Positions 34,353-42,429 of a DNA stretch of 64,000 nt are shown here, in pieces. The notes under the pieces were generated by a model. That model was not told the DNA's origin. It searched no databases and saw only the letters and a program-made list of their open reading frames with translations. A program made the position numbers and the translations under genes. The DNA is taken from the NCBI RefSeq assembly GCF_008642295.1, contig NZ_CP029190.1, forward strand, positions 1,240,001 through 1,304,000, in the 5' to 3' direction. This DNA is from Streptomyces venezuelae (lineage in GTDB: Bacteria; Actinomycetota; Actinomycetes; Streptomycetales; Streptomycetaceae). Each line of letters starts with the position of its first letter. Position 1 is the first letter of the stretch.

Positions 34353-35171
34353 ATGAACCACGCCCGCGAAACCGCCGTCTACACCCACGGCCACCACGAG
34401 TCGGTGCTGCGCTCGCACCGCTGGCGGACCGCCCGGAACTCCGCCGCGTACCTGCTGGGCGAGCTGCGCCCGGGCCTGTCCGTCCTGGACGTGGGCTGCG
34501 GCCCCGGCACCATCACCGCGGACCTGGCGGAACTGGTGGCTCCGGGCGGCCGGGTGGTCGCGGTGGACGCGGCGGCGGACGTGGTCGCACAGGCCCGGAC
34601 GTACGCGGCGGAACGCGGCCTGACCGGCATCGAATTCGGCACCGCGGACGTGCACGCCCTGGACTTCCCGGACGACAGTTTCGACGTGGTCCACGCGCAC
34701 CAGGTGCTCCAGCACGTGGGCGATCCGGTGCAGGCCCTGCGCGAGATGCGCCGGGTCTGCCGTCCCGGCGGCATCGTCGCGGCCAGGGATGCGGACTATG
34801 CGGCGATGACCTGGTACCCGGCGGCTCCCGCCCTGGACGACTGGCTGGACCTGTACCGGCGGGTGGCCCGCGCGAACGGCGGCGAGCCGGACGCGGGCCG
34901 CCGGCTGCTGTCCTGGGCCCGGGCGGCCGGCTTCACCGAGGTCCGGTGCACGGCCACGGCGTGGTGCTACGCCACGCCGGAGGAGATCTCCTGGTGGACC
35001 GCGCTGTGGGCGGACCGTACGACGGCCTCCTCGTACGCCGGGATCGCGTCCGGGGGCGGCCATGCCACGCCGGAGCAGCTGGCGGCACTCGGCACGGCGT
35101 GGCGGACGTGGGGAACCGAGCCGGACGCCTGGTTCTCGGTCCTGAACGGCGAGATCCTCTGCCGCGCCTGA
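34353..35171 (+). CDS. SAM-dependent methyltransferase (Methyltransf_11/UbiE-like)
   Basis: This 272-residue cytoplasmic enzyme has motif I VLDVGCGPGTIT, motif II VVAVDAAADVV, post-I FGTADVHALDFPDDSFDVVHAHQVLQH and motif III RRVCRPGGIVAARD. AGGAG lies 7 bases before the ATG at 34353. The nature of the methyl acceptor is not visible. It converges on the DUF5107 gene, and the isomerase-family gene is divergent upstream. Confidence 0.86.
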   Translation: MNHARETAVYTHGHHESVLRSHRWRTARNSAAYLLGELRPGLSVLDVGCGPGTITADLAELVAPGGRVVAVDAAADVVAQARTYAAERGLTGIEFGTADVHALDFPDDSFDVVHAHQVLQHVGDPVQALREMRRVCRPGGIVAARDADYAAMTWYPAAPALDDWLDLYRRVARANGGEPDAGRRLLSWARAAGFTEVRCTATAWCYATPEEISWWTALWADRTTASSYAGIASGGGHATPEQLAALGTAWRTWGTEPDAWFSVLNGEILCRA

Positions 35172-35234
35172 CCGCCACCGCCACCACCACGCCTCCACGC
35201 CACCACACCGGCAGGTCGCTCCGGCATGGCCGCG

Positions 35235-37229
35235 CTATCGCGGGCGCATCCGGAAGTCGTAGCGGCTCGGGAGGGGGGCATCAGTCAGCGTGGACCAGAT
35301 TTCGGAGAGGACCTCGTCGCCCTCGCGGAGGTCGGGGACCTCTATGCCGTCCTCGAACAGCCGCCGGGCGGCGGCCACATGGCCCTCCGCGACCAGCAGC
35401 CGCGCCGCCAGCAACCGGAAGCGGCCCTGCTCGCGCTGACCCGGCCGGAGCCGGTCCCAGATCTCCCGCGCCTCCCGGGTCCGGCCCGCCGCCAGCTGTG
35501 CGGCCATCGCCTCCTGCCCCAGGGCCGCTTCGGCGGCCGGCCATGCCCCGCCGTCCCGGCCGTCTCCGTCCCGGCACTCGGCCATCAGATCGGCGAAGGC
35601 CTCCGCGTAGCGCTCCGCGGCCCGGCCGGAGTCGCCCGCCAGTCCGTCGGCCACCGCCAGACAGCGCAGCAGCGGCCACCGGGCGGGGGCGAGGGCCAGG
35701 CCCCGTTCCCAGCTGCGGACCGCCTGGGCCACATCGCCCGCGTGCCATTGGGCGACACCCAGGTGGTACTCCGTCAGCGGGTCGGCGGGGGCGGTCTCCA
35801 GCATGTCCCGCCAGTGCGGGGCGACCAGGCTGGGGCCCGGCGGGGCGGGGCGCTCCGGGGCGGGCAGCGCGCCGCCGCGCCAGAGTTCCAGCCAGGGGCG
35901 TTCTACCTCGCCCACCTCCGACTCCTCGAAGGGGGTGCCGGGCAGCTTGAGGCCCCCGCACAGCACCTCCAGGGCGCCCCAGCCCGATCCGGTGGCGAGC
36001 CGCTGTTCCGGTTCCCGGTCGGCGTACGGGCGCCAGGCCGCGTAGGCCGCCTCCACCCGCTCCCGGGGCAGGGCCGCGCCCAGGGCCCGCTCGGCCTCGC
36101 CGCGGGCCGCGGGCCAGTCCGCGCCGTGCACCGCGGCGGGGTCGGCGGCCAGCGGCCCGTACGCCTCCAGCCAGCTGAACTCGGCCCCGGCTTCCAGGCG
36201 TACGTGCTCCAGCTGGGTGCGGGCCAGGCCCGCCTGGATCTCCGCATAGCCGGGGGTGCCCGGCTCGGTCAGCCATTCCTGCCAGCGCCGCCCGCCCCGG
36301 CCCGCGCCCCACACGAACAGCTTCCGGCCGCGCAGCAGCGCGGTGGAGGTCTGCACCAGTCCGCGCCCCTCGGTGTCCAGCGCGGCGATCCAGGGCCTGT
36401 CCGCGTCCTCGGCCGGCTCGTAGAACCAGTCGGCCGGGTACTCGCTGTGCAGCGGGTACGTCCGGTCCGCGCCCTCCCACTCCGGCACCGGCACCCGGCG
36501 GAGGCTGCGTTCGCAGCCGAAGTGCCAGGCCCGGTCGGCGGGGGCGAGCACCCGGGTGCCGGGGGTCTCGGGGACGGCGATGTTCGACCACCAGTAGACG
36601 GGCGCGGGCCGCTCGTGCGGGTTGCGTACGCGCACTCCGACGTACAGGAACGGGGAGGCGTCCGGCAGCCACAGATCCACCTGGAACGGCAGGTTCCGCA
36701 GGCGTTCCCACTCCCAGAGCCGGACCATCGTGCCGCCGTCGGGGGCGGGCACCAGTGCGGCGTGCAGGGGTGCGCAGGACAGGGTGGTGTGGCCGGTCGC
36801 GCCGATGTTCCATTCGACGCCGCCGGAGAACCAGGCTCCGTTGAGGGCGAAGGCGGCGGGCTGGAACACCGGGTTGCGGTAGAGGAGTTCCCGTTCCGGT
36901 TCCTCTCCGGTGGGCAGTTGGACCAGGGAGTGGAGCCGGCCGCCGAGGCCAGGCAGCACGGTGGCTCTGAGGTGCTCGTTTTCCAGCACCACGGCCTCGA
37001 AGCCGGTCTCCGCCCGCTCCCGCCGGTATCCGTCGTTGAGCCGCACGGGCAGCAGCGACCGCAGCGGCTCGTAGCCGATCTGCCGGACCATGTCGCGGGG
37101 CAGGCCGGCGCGGGCCCGTTCGTCGAGTACGTGCACCTCGTCGAGGACGCGGAGCGGCGGCAGCGGATTCTCGGGGCCGAGCGGGGCGGCGGGGAGCGTG
37201 ACGACGGCGCGACGGACGGTGGTGGCCAT
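35235..37229 (-). CDS. DUF5107 protein with C-terminal TPR region
   Basis: This 664-residue protein has an N-terminal DUF5107 domain (residues ~25-330), a galactose-mutarotase-like beta-sandwich fold (ENEHLRATVLPGLGGRLHSLV; WFSGGVEWNIGATGHT). A C-terminal helical region with TPR-like motifs follows (DPLTEYHLGVAQWHAGDVAQAVRSWERGLALAP). It likely binds or acts on a carbohydrate in the cytoplasm; homologues often sit near sugar-use genes, but none is adjacent here. The start at 37229 is preferred by family pattern; GTG/ATG up to 37265 are alternatives. Confidence 0.8.
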   Translation of the reverse strand: MATTVRRAVVTLPAAPLGPENPLPPLRVLDEVHVLDERARAGLPRDMVRQIGYEPLRSLLPVRLNDGYRRERAETGFEAVVLENEHLRATVLPGLGGRLHSLVQLPTGEEPERELLYRNPVFQPAAFALNGAWFSGGVEWNIGATGHTTLSCAPLHAALVPAPDGGTMVRLWEWERLRNLPFQVDLWLPDASPFLYVGVRVRNPHERPAPVYWWSNIAVPETPGTRVLAPADRAWHFGCERSLRRVPVPEWEGADRTYPLHSEYPADWFYEPAEDADRPWIAALDTEGRGLVQTSTALLRGRKLFVWGAGRGGRRWQEWLTEPGTPGYAEIQAGLARTQLEHVRLEAGAEFSWLEAYGPLAADPAAVHGADWPAARGEAERALGAALPRERVEAAYAAWRPYADREPEQRLATGSGWGALEVLCGGLKLPGTPFEESEVGEVERPWLELWRGGALPAPERPAPPGPSLVAPHWRDMLETAPADPLTEYHLGVAQWHAGDVAQAVRSWERGLALAPARWPLLRCLAVADGLAGDSGRAAERYAEAFADLMAECRDGDGRDGGAWPAAEAALGQEAMAAQLAAGRTREAREIWDRLRPGQREQGRFRLLAARLLVAEGHVAAARRLFEDGIEVPDLREGDEVLSEIWSTLTDAPLPSRYDFRMRPR

Positions 37230-37282
37230 GGGGGAATGGAACACTCCGCGAGGACCGGAGAACAAGGGCCCTGCGAAGGCCC

Positions 37283-37314
37283 GCCCCGGCCGGGGCCCGG
37301 GCCCCGGCCGGGGC
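37283..37314. terminator. Perfect 32-bp GC-only palindrome after the arginase-family gene
   Basis: The 32 bases (GCCCCGGCCGGGGC... and complement) are perfectly self-complementary and start 8 bases past the stop at 37322 (minus strand). A strong terminator, possibly separating the RidA-arginase pair from the DUF5107 gene. Confidence 0.6.
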
Positions 37315-37321
37315 CAACGGG

Positions 37322-38227
37322 TCAGGGTGCGGGGAAGGCTCCGGCCACCAGGTCCGCCAGCAGGGCTCCCGCACTCCCGTCCGGGTCGAGGTCGGGGTCG
37401 TAGATGGTGACGTTGAGCCCCACGCAGCGCGGCGATGCCACCAACGCGTGCAGCAGTTCGGCCAGTTCGGCGGGGAGCAGGCCGCCCGGGTCCGGGCTGT
37501 CCACGGCCGGCATCACGCTCGGGTCGAGCACGTCGGCGTCCAGGTGCACCCAGAACCCCTCGGTCACCGGGGGGTGCAGCCCGTCCAGCGCGGCCTTCGC
37601 GACGGTCGCGGGGCCGCGCTCGCGGATCTCCCCGACGGTGGCGGTCCGGATGCCGAGGGCGCGCAGCTCGGCGAGGTCCGGGTCCCCGTCGCGTACGCCG
37701 AAGATCCGTACGTCCTCGTCGCGGAGGTACGGCGAGAGCCCCTCGATGTCGGCGAGGTCCCGCTGCCCGCGCCCGGTGGCGATGGCCAGCTCCTCTCCGC
37801 CGGCGGCCCCGACCGGGCCGTTGACGGCGGTGTTGCCGGCGTGCCGGAAGTCGGCGGAGCCGTCGATGGCCGCGAGACCGTACCGGCCGAGCCGGCGCAT
37901 GGCCAGGGAGGCGCCGAGCTGGATGGAGCAGTCCCCGCCGAGCACCACGGGGAACTCACCGGTGCGCAGGTGGCGCTCGATGCGGTCGGCGAGCGTGACG
38001 GTGTACGAGGCGAGGAGGTCGGCGTGGAACACCCCGTCTCCGGGCTGCCAGCTGCCGCGGTCGTAGCGGGGCGGCACCACGACCCCGCCCTCCCGGGCGC
38101 CGAGGCGTGCCGCCAGCCCTTGTTCGCGCAGGGCCCCGGCCAGCTTGTAGACGCCGGGCACGGTTCCCGGGGCGGGCGGCTTCAGGCCCAGGTTGGAGGG
38201 TGCGTCGACGAGTACGAGCGTTCTCAT
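37322..38227 (-). CDS. Arginase/ureohydrolase-family protein with altered metal ligands
   Basis: The 301-residue protein has the ureohydrolase fold: GEFPVVLGGDCSIQLG (canonical GGDHS), AAIDGSADFRHAGN (canonical DAHxD) and VHLDADVLDPS (DxDxxDP). Two metal-binding histidines are replaced: His to Cys in GGDCS, and His to Ser in DGSAD. GGDCS is not rare in actinobacterial relatives, but losing the DAHxD histidine is unusual. True arginase or agmatinase activity is therefore doubtful. It starts 7 bases after the RidA-like stop (operon). Confidence 0.82.
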   Translation of the reverse strand: MRTLVLVDAPSNLGLKPPAPGTVPGVYKLAGALREQGLAARLGAREGGVVVPPRYDRGSWQPGDGVFHADLLASYTVTLADRIERHLRTGEFPVVLGGDCSIQLGASLAMRRLGRYGLAAIDGSADFRHAGNTAVNGPVGAAGGEELAIATGRGQRDLADIEGLSPYLRDEDVRIFGVRDGDPDLAELRALGIRTATVGEIRERGPATVAKAALDGLHPPVTEGFWVHLDADVLDPSVMPAVDSPDPGGLLPAELAELLHALVASPRCVGLNVTIYDPDLDPDGSAGALLADLVAGAFPAP

Positions 38228-38234
38228 GCACCCA

Positions 38235-38678
38235 CTATGCCGGACCGCCCGGACCGCTGCCCGGCCCCGCCGGGTCGGTGGGAACCACCGCGAACGCCTC
38301 GATCTCCACGAGGAGTTCGGGACGGAACAGGGCCGAGACCTGGACCGCCGAGGATGCGGGGAGCCGGTCGCCGGGGATGACTGCGTCACGGGCGGCCCGG
38401 ACGGCCGGAAGGTCGGCCACATCGGTGACGAAATACGTCAGCTTCACCACGTCCTCGAAGGTTGCGCCGGCCGATGCCAGGCACCTGCGGAGGTTTTCGA
38501 ACACCTGCCGGGCCTGCGCGGCGGCGTCGCCGGGGCCGACGACGGCGCCGCGCTCGTCCAGGGCGCACTGCCCGGACACCGCGATGAACCGGCCGGTGCC
38601 CCAGGTGACATGGCTGTAGCCGGTGCCGGGGCTGACGCCCTCGGGGGCCGGGATCCGGGTGATGTGATCACTGCTCAT
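38235..38678 (-). CDS. RidA/YjgF-family protein lacking the catalytic arginine
   Basis: The 147-residue protein has the YjgF fold: YSHVTWGTGRFIAVSGQCALD, QARQVFENLRRCLASAGATFEDVVKLTYFVTD and LLVEIEAFAVV. The enamine/imine deaminase arginine normally in the ARS motif is missing (ASSAVQVSAL), so it may not be a RidA-type deaminase. It may bind a small carbonyl compound instead. The ATG at 38678 is used. It precedes the arginase-like gene by 7 bases on the same strand. The 47 bases upstream end at a long perfect inverted repeat (38725-38766). Confidence 0.83.
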   Translation of the reverse strand: MSSDHITRIPAPEGVSPGTGYSHVTWGTGRFIAVSGQCALDERGAVVGPGDAAAQARQVFENLRRCLASAGATFEDVVKLTYFVTDVADLPAVRAARDAVIPGDRLPASSAVQVSALFRPELLVEIEAFAVVPTDPAGPGSGPGGPA

Positions 38679-38724
38679 ACGCCCCGATCCTGCCAGGGCC
38701 GGCCGGGGGCCGGCCCAAGCGGGT

Positions 38725-38766
38725 CGGTCCGGCTCGGCCGGGCGGGCGCCCGGCCGAGCCGGACCG
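38725..38766. terminator. Perfect 42-base inverted repeat upstream of the RidA-like gene
   Basis: Two exact 20-base arms (CGGTCCGGCTCGGCCGGGCG and complement) flank GG. It lies downstream of the tripeptidyl peptidase gene and 47 bases before the RidA start. Terminator is the simplest reading; an operator is possible. Confidence 0.5.
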
Positions 38767-38858
38767 GCCGGGTGCCGGTCCCGACGGGCCCGCTCCGGGC
38801 ACAGCCCGCCGACCGCTTCTAGACGGATGGGCCGGGCCGGCGGGCCGAGGGAACCGCC

Positions 38859-38880
38859 CGGCCCGGCCAAGGCCGGGCCG
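38859..38880. terminator. Hairpin downstream of the secreted peptidase gene
   Basis: CGGCCCGGCC-AA-GGCCGGGCCG, 22 bases past the stop at 38902 (minus strand). A short GC hairpin without T-run, backed up by the larger hairpin at 38725-38766. Confidence 0.45.
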
Positions 38881-38901
38881 GCGGCCGGGCCCGGGTGGGG
38901 T

Positions 38902-40482
38902 TCAGCCGCGGAAGCCCAGGAGGCCGTGGAGGGCTGCGCCGCCCGCGGACTGCGGGAGGGCGCGGGTGGTCGGGGTGGGTTCCGGGGCCGGCTGGGACGG
39001 GCAGGTCGCGTCCGCGGCCCGGCCCGAGCCGAGGTAGGCCGCGACCTTCTCGTCCAGACACTTGTTCCCGCTCAGCGCGACCCCGTGGTTGCCGCCGCCC
39101 TGCTCCACCAGCAGGGCCGAACCCGCCAGCTTCTGCCGCATGCTCACCGCGCCCGCGTACGGAGTGGCCGCGTCCTCGCTCGCCTGCACCAGCAGGGCCG
39201 GCGGGAGTTCGGTGTTCGTGATGTCCGGGGCCTGGAGCTGCTCGGTCGGCCAGAACGCGCACGGCGCGTTGTACCAGGCGTTGTTCCAGGTCATGAACGG
39301 CGCCTTGGCATGGGTGGCCCACATGTCGCGCCGCCACACGTTCCAGTCCCTCGGCCAGGCCGAGTCCCGGCACTGCACCGCGCTGTAGACGCTGTAGCTG
39401 TTGCCGGCCGCCGGGTCGACCGCGCCGAACCGCTCGTACGCGGCGACCAGCGGCTTCGGGTCCTTGCGTACCGCGAACGCGGCGAACGCCTCGGCCAGGT
39501 TGGGCCAGTAGCCGTTGTAGTAGCCGCCCGGCAGGTAGGTGTCCTCCAGTTCGGCCGGGCCGACCTTGCCGCCGGCCGGGGCGGCGCGCAGCGCGTCCCG
39601 CATCGCGTACCAGCGTTCCTCGACGCGGGCCGGGTCACTGCCCAGCCGGTACTTCGCGTCGTACCGCGCCACCCACGCCAGGAAGGCCTTGTGGCGGGCG
39701 TCGAAGGCGATGTCCTGTGCCAGGTTGTCCTGGTACCAGACGCCCGACGGGTCGACGACGGAGTCGAGGACGAGCCGGTGCACCCGCTTGGGGTGCAGCT
39801 TGGCGTACACCGCGCCCAGGTAGGTGCCGTACGAGTAGCCGAAGTAGCTGATCCGGGGGGCGCCCAGGGCCTGGCGGAGGAGTTCGATGTCGTGGGCTGC
39901 GGCGACGGTGCCGATGTGCGGGAGGACATCGCCGTGCCGGTCGGCGCAGGACTTGGCGAAGGCGCGCACCCGGTCGAGGTTGGCCGCTTCGTCGGCCGCC
40001 TGGTACGGCACCGAGTCCGGGCGTACGGGTGTGAAGTGGCCGGGCCCGCAGTCGAGGGCGGGCTCGCTGCGGCCGACGCCGCGCGGGTCGAACCCGATGA
40101 CGTCGTACTGGGCGGCCACGCTCTTGGGCAGCGCGGAGGCGATGTACCCGGCCAGGGCGCGGCCACTGCCGCCGGGACCGCCGGGGTTGACCAGCAGCGG
40201 GCCCTGGGACTTCGCGGCGGTGTGCGGGACCCGGGTGAGGGCCAGCGAGATCTTCCGGCCGCCCGGCTGCGCGTGGTCGAGGGGGACGCCGAGGGTGGCG
40301 CACTGGAGGGTCGGGTAGCGGGTGGTCGCGCAGTTCGTCCACTTCAGGCCCGCTGCCGCGGTGGGCGCCGCGGGGGCGGCGGCGGTGACCGGGCTCGTCA
40401 GGGCGGTGGCGGCGGTGGCGATCGACAGCAGGACGGCGGCCCGCTTCTTGAAGGGGATCGTGCGGGAACGAGGGGGGATCAT
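38902..40482 (-). CDS. Secreted alpha/beta hydrolase, tripeptidyl-aminopeptidase-like
   Basis: This 526-residue exported serine hydrolase has a basic n-region and hydrophobic core (FKKRAAVLLSIATAATALTSPVTAAAP) that form a Sec-type signal peptide. GPLLVNPGGPGGSG is the oxyanion motif, GYSYGTY holds the nucleophile Ser, LLVQASEDAATPY the Asp and GGGNHGVALSGNKCLD the His, with the C-terminal TAP_C-like domain. The layout matches the mycelial tripeptidyl aminopeptidase group (Tap/Slp), which removes tripeptides from extracellular proteins. GGGAGG sits before the ATG at 40482. Confidence 0.9.
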   Translation of the reverse strand: MIPPRSRTIPFKKRAAVLLSIATAATALTSPVTAAAPAAPTAAAGLKWTNCATTRYPTLQCATLGVPLDHAQPGGRKISLALTRVPHTAAKSQGPLLVNPGGPGGSGRALAGYIASALPKSVAAQYDVIGFDPRGVGRSEPALDCGPGHFTPVRPDSVPYQAADEAANLDRVRAFAKSCADRHGDVLPHIGTVAAAHDIELLRQALGAPRISYFGYSYGTYLGAVYAKLHPKRVHRLVLDSVVDPSGVWYQDNLAQDIAFDARHKAFLAWVARYDAKYRLGSDPARVEERWYAMRDALRAAPAGGKVGPAELEDTYLPGGYYNGYWPNLAEAFAAFAVRKDPKPLVAAYERFGAVDPAAGNSYSVYSAVQCRDSAWPRDWNVWRRDMWATHAKAPFMTWNNAWYNAPCAFWPTEQLQAPDITNTELPPALLVQASEDAATPYAGAVSMRQKLAGSALLVEQGGGNHGVALSGNKCLDEKVAAYLGSGRAADATCPSQPAPEPTPTTRALPQSAGGAALHGLLGFRG

Positions 40483-40620
40483 GAGGTGGCCTCCCGGCAG
40501 AGGGTTCTGGGCGGAATCGTCCCGGAACCCGCACCCGGAAGACGGGATTGGCCTGCTCATTGGCCCGATCTGATGACGCTTCCGATGACTATTCCGATCA
40601 TTGGCCGGGCGCCGGCGGGG

Positions 40621-41643
40621 TCACAGCAGGGTCAGCTGGGTGGGCCCGGCCGGCAGCGGCGCGGCGGGGCGTTCCGGCAGCACGGTCTTCCGCGCCGCCC
40701 CGCGCCCGCCCGGCCCGATGCCGAATTCGGCGGCCAGTTCGTGGACTTGCCGGGTGATCCGGCGCTGGTACCAGGTCGGCGCGTAGGCCCCACCCGCGTA
40801 CATCCGTTCGTAGCGTTCGACCAGCCCGGGGTGGTGGGCGGCCAGCCAGGCCGTGAACCACTCGCGGGCGCCCGGCCGCAGATGGAGTACGAGGGGTGTC
40901 ACGGAGGTGGCTCCGGATTCGGCGATGGCCCGCACGGCGGCCCGCAGCTGCTCCGGTGCATCGCCGAGGAAGGGGACCACCGGGGCCATCAGCACCCCGC
41001 ATTCGATGCCGTGCTCGGTCAGGGTCCGTATGGCGTCCAGCCGGCGGGCGGGTGACGGGGTGCCGGGTTCCACGGTCCGCCACAGGGCGGTGTCGGTGAA
41101 GCCGACGGAGACGGAGATGCCGACTTCGGTGACCTCGGAGGCCTGCCGCAGCAACTCCAGATCGCGCAGGATCAGCGTCCCCTTGGTGAGGATGGAGAAG
41201 GGGTTGGCGTGGTCGCGGAGCGCCTCGATGATCCCGGGCATCAGGCGGTAGCGGCCTTCGGCGCGCTGGTAGCAGTCGACGTTGGTGCCCATGGCGATGT
41301 GTGCGCCGGTCCAGCGGCGGGAGCCGAGCTCGCGGCGGAGCAGGTCGGGGGCGTTGGTCTTGACCACGATCTGGGAGTCGAAGCCGAGGCCGGTGTCGAG
41401 GTCGAGGTAGCTGTGGGTGTTGCGGGCGAAGCAGTAGACGCAGGCGTGGGTGCAGCCGCGGTACGGGTTGACGGTCCATTCGAACGGCATCCGGGAGGCG
41501 CCGGGGACCCGGTTGAGGAGGGACCGGGCGCGGACCTCGTGGAAGGTGATCCCGCGGAATTCGGGGGTGTCGAAGGTACGGGTGACCACGGCGTCCGTGC
41601 CGAACAGGGCGGCGGGTCCGGCGGTCGGGTTGTCCCAGCGCAT
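40621..41643 (-). CDS. Rv2578c-family radical SAM protein
   Basis: This 340-residue radical SAM enzyme is annotated elsewhere as spore photoproduct lyase-like or intein-containing Rv2578c family. The 4Fe-4S ligands are CTHACVYC (CxxxCxxC), followed by the HSYLDLDTG segment and a TIM-barrel core. SPLs repair UV damage in spores, but this subfamily's reaction is unknown. The ATG at 41643 follows GGAGA; larger in-frame frames upstream are antisense shadows. A perfect GAAC-N4-GTTC SOS-box match lies 33 bases upstream (41676-41687), suggesting LexA control. Confidence 0.88.
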   Translation of the reverse strand: MRWDNPTAGPAALFGTDAVVTRTFDTPEFRGITFHEVRARSLLNRVPGASRMPFEWTVNPYRGCTHACVYCFARNTHSYLDLDTGLGFDSQIVVKTNAPDLLRRELGSRRWTGAHIAMGTNVDCYQRAEGRYRLMPGIIEALRDHANPFSILTKGTLILRDLELLRQASEVTEVGISVSVGFTDTALWRTVEPGTPSPARRLDAIRTLTEHGIECGVLMAPVVPFLGDAPEQLRAAVRAIAESGATSVTPLVLHLRPGAREWFTAWLAAHHPGLVERYERMYAGGAYAPTWYQRRITRQVHELAAEFGIGPGGRGAARKTVLPERPAAPLPAGPTQLTLL

Positions 41644-41675
41644 GGCGTCTCCTCGGTTGCTCCGAACCGAGAATA

Positions 41676-41687
41676 GAACAAATGTTC
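41676..41687. promoter_or_regulatory. Candidate LexA/SOS box (GAAC-N4-GTTC)
   Basis: GAACAAATGTTC, a perfect match to the Gram-positive/actinobacterial LexA core GAAC-N4-GTTC, lies 33 bases before the radical SAM gene start. It also lies upstream of the divergent SRPBCC gene (41815), 128 bases away. I recall that the M. tuberculosis homologue Rv2578c is DNA-damage inducible; this should be checked. Confidence 0.6.
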
Positions 41688-41814
41688 CCATGATCGTGCG
41701 GGACGCGCCGCGGGGCCCGGCCCGCACCGCCCGCACGGCCCGGATTTGGGCGGTCGCCCCGGAGGTGATTGGCTTGCCGCCGCAAGAGCGTTCACGACTG
41801 CTGGAGGAACAGGT

Positions 41815-42258
41815 ATGGCGCAGGTCGAGGCCACCACGGAGCGGATCATCGCGGCCGACGCGGAGACGGTGTTCGACGCGCTGGCGGACTACACCGGCAC
41901 CCGCGGCAAGCTGCTCCCCGAGCACTTCAGCGAGTACGAGGTGCGCGAGGGCGGCGACGGCGAGGGCACCCTCGTGCACTGGAAGCTGCAGGCCACCAGC
42001 AAGCGCGTACGGGACTGCCTGCTGGAGGTCACCGAGCCCTCCGACGGCCGGCTGGTCGAGAAGGACCGCAATTCCTCCATGGTCACCACCTGGACCGTCA
42101 CCCCGGCCGGCGAGGGCACCTCCCGGGCCGTCGTGACCAGCGTCTGGAACGGGGCGGGCGGGATCGGCGGCTTCTTCGAGCGCACCTTCGCCCCCAAGGG
42201 CCTGGGCCGCATCTACGACAGCGTGCTCGCCAACCTGGCCGCCGAAGTCGAGTCCTGA
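41815..42258 (+). CDS. SRPBCC-family (polyketide cyclase/START-like) protein
   Basis: This 147-residue protein has a START/SRPBCC helix-grip fold: TERIIAADAETVFDALADYTG at the start, a central sheet (LVHWKLQATSKRVRDCLLEVTEP) and the C-terminal helix GRIYDSVLANLAAEV. Such proteins bind hydrophobic ligands or lipids; no catalytic residues can be named. GGAGG precedes the ATG. Divergent from the radical SAM gene, with the SOS-type box between them. A terminator follows at 42306-42330. Confidence 0.8.
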   Translation: MAQVEATTERIIAADAETVFDALADYTGTRGKLLPEHFSEYEVREGGDGEGTLVHWKLQATSKRVRDCLLEVTEPSDGRLVEKDRNSSMVTTWTVTPAGEGTSRAVVTSVWNGAGGIGGFFERTFAPKGLGRIYDSVLANLAAEVES

Positions 42259-42305
42259 GCCCCGCGGTTCACCGCCGGAGCCGGTCTCACCGGTTCGAGT
42301 GATTT

Positions 42306-42330
42306 CGCGGCCCGGCCCTGCCGGGCCGCG
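42306..42330. terminator. Hairpin terminator after the SRPBCC gene
   Basis: CGCGGCCCGGC-CCT-GCCGGGCCGCG, 11-bp perfect stem, 48 bases past the stop. No T-run. Confidence 0.6.
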
Positions 42331-42429
42331 CGCCACGCCGAAGAGCCCCTGGGCCCCCGCCCGCCCCCTGGATAGGCTGGGGCATCCGTGCTGTCGACCG
42401 GCGGCGCACACCCGCACCCGGGGGGCCTG

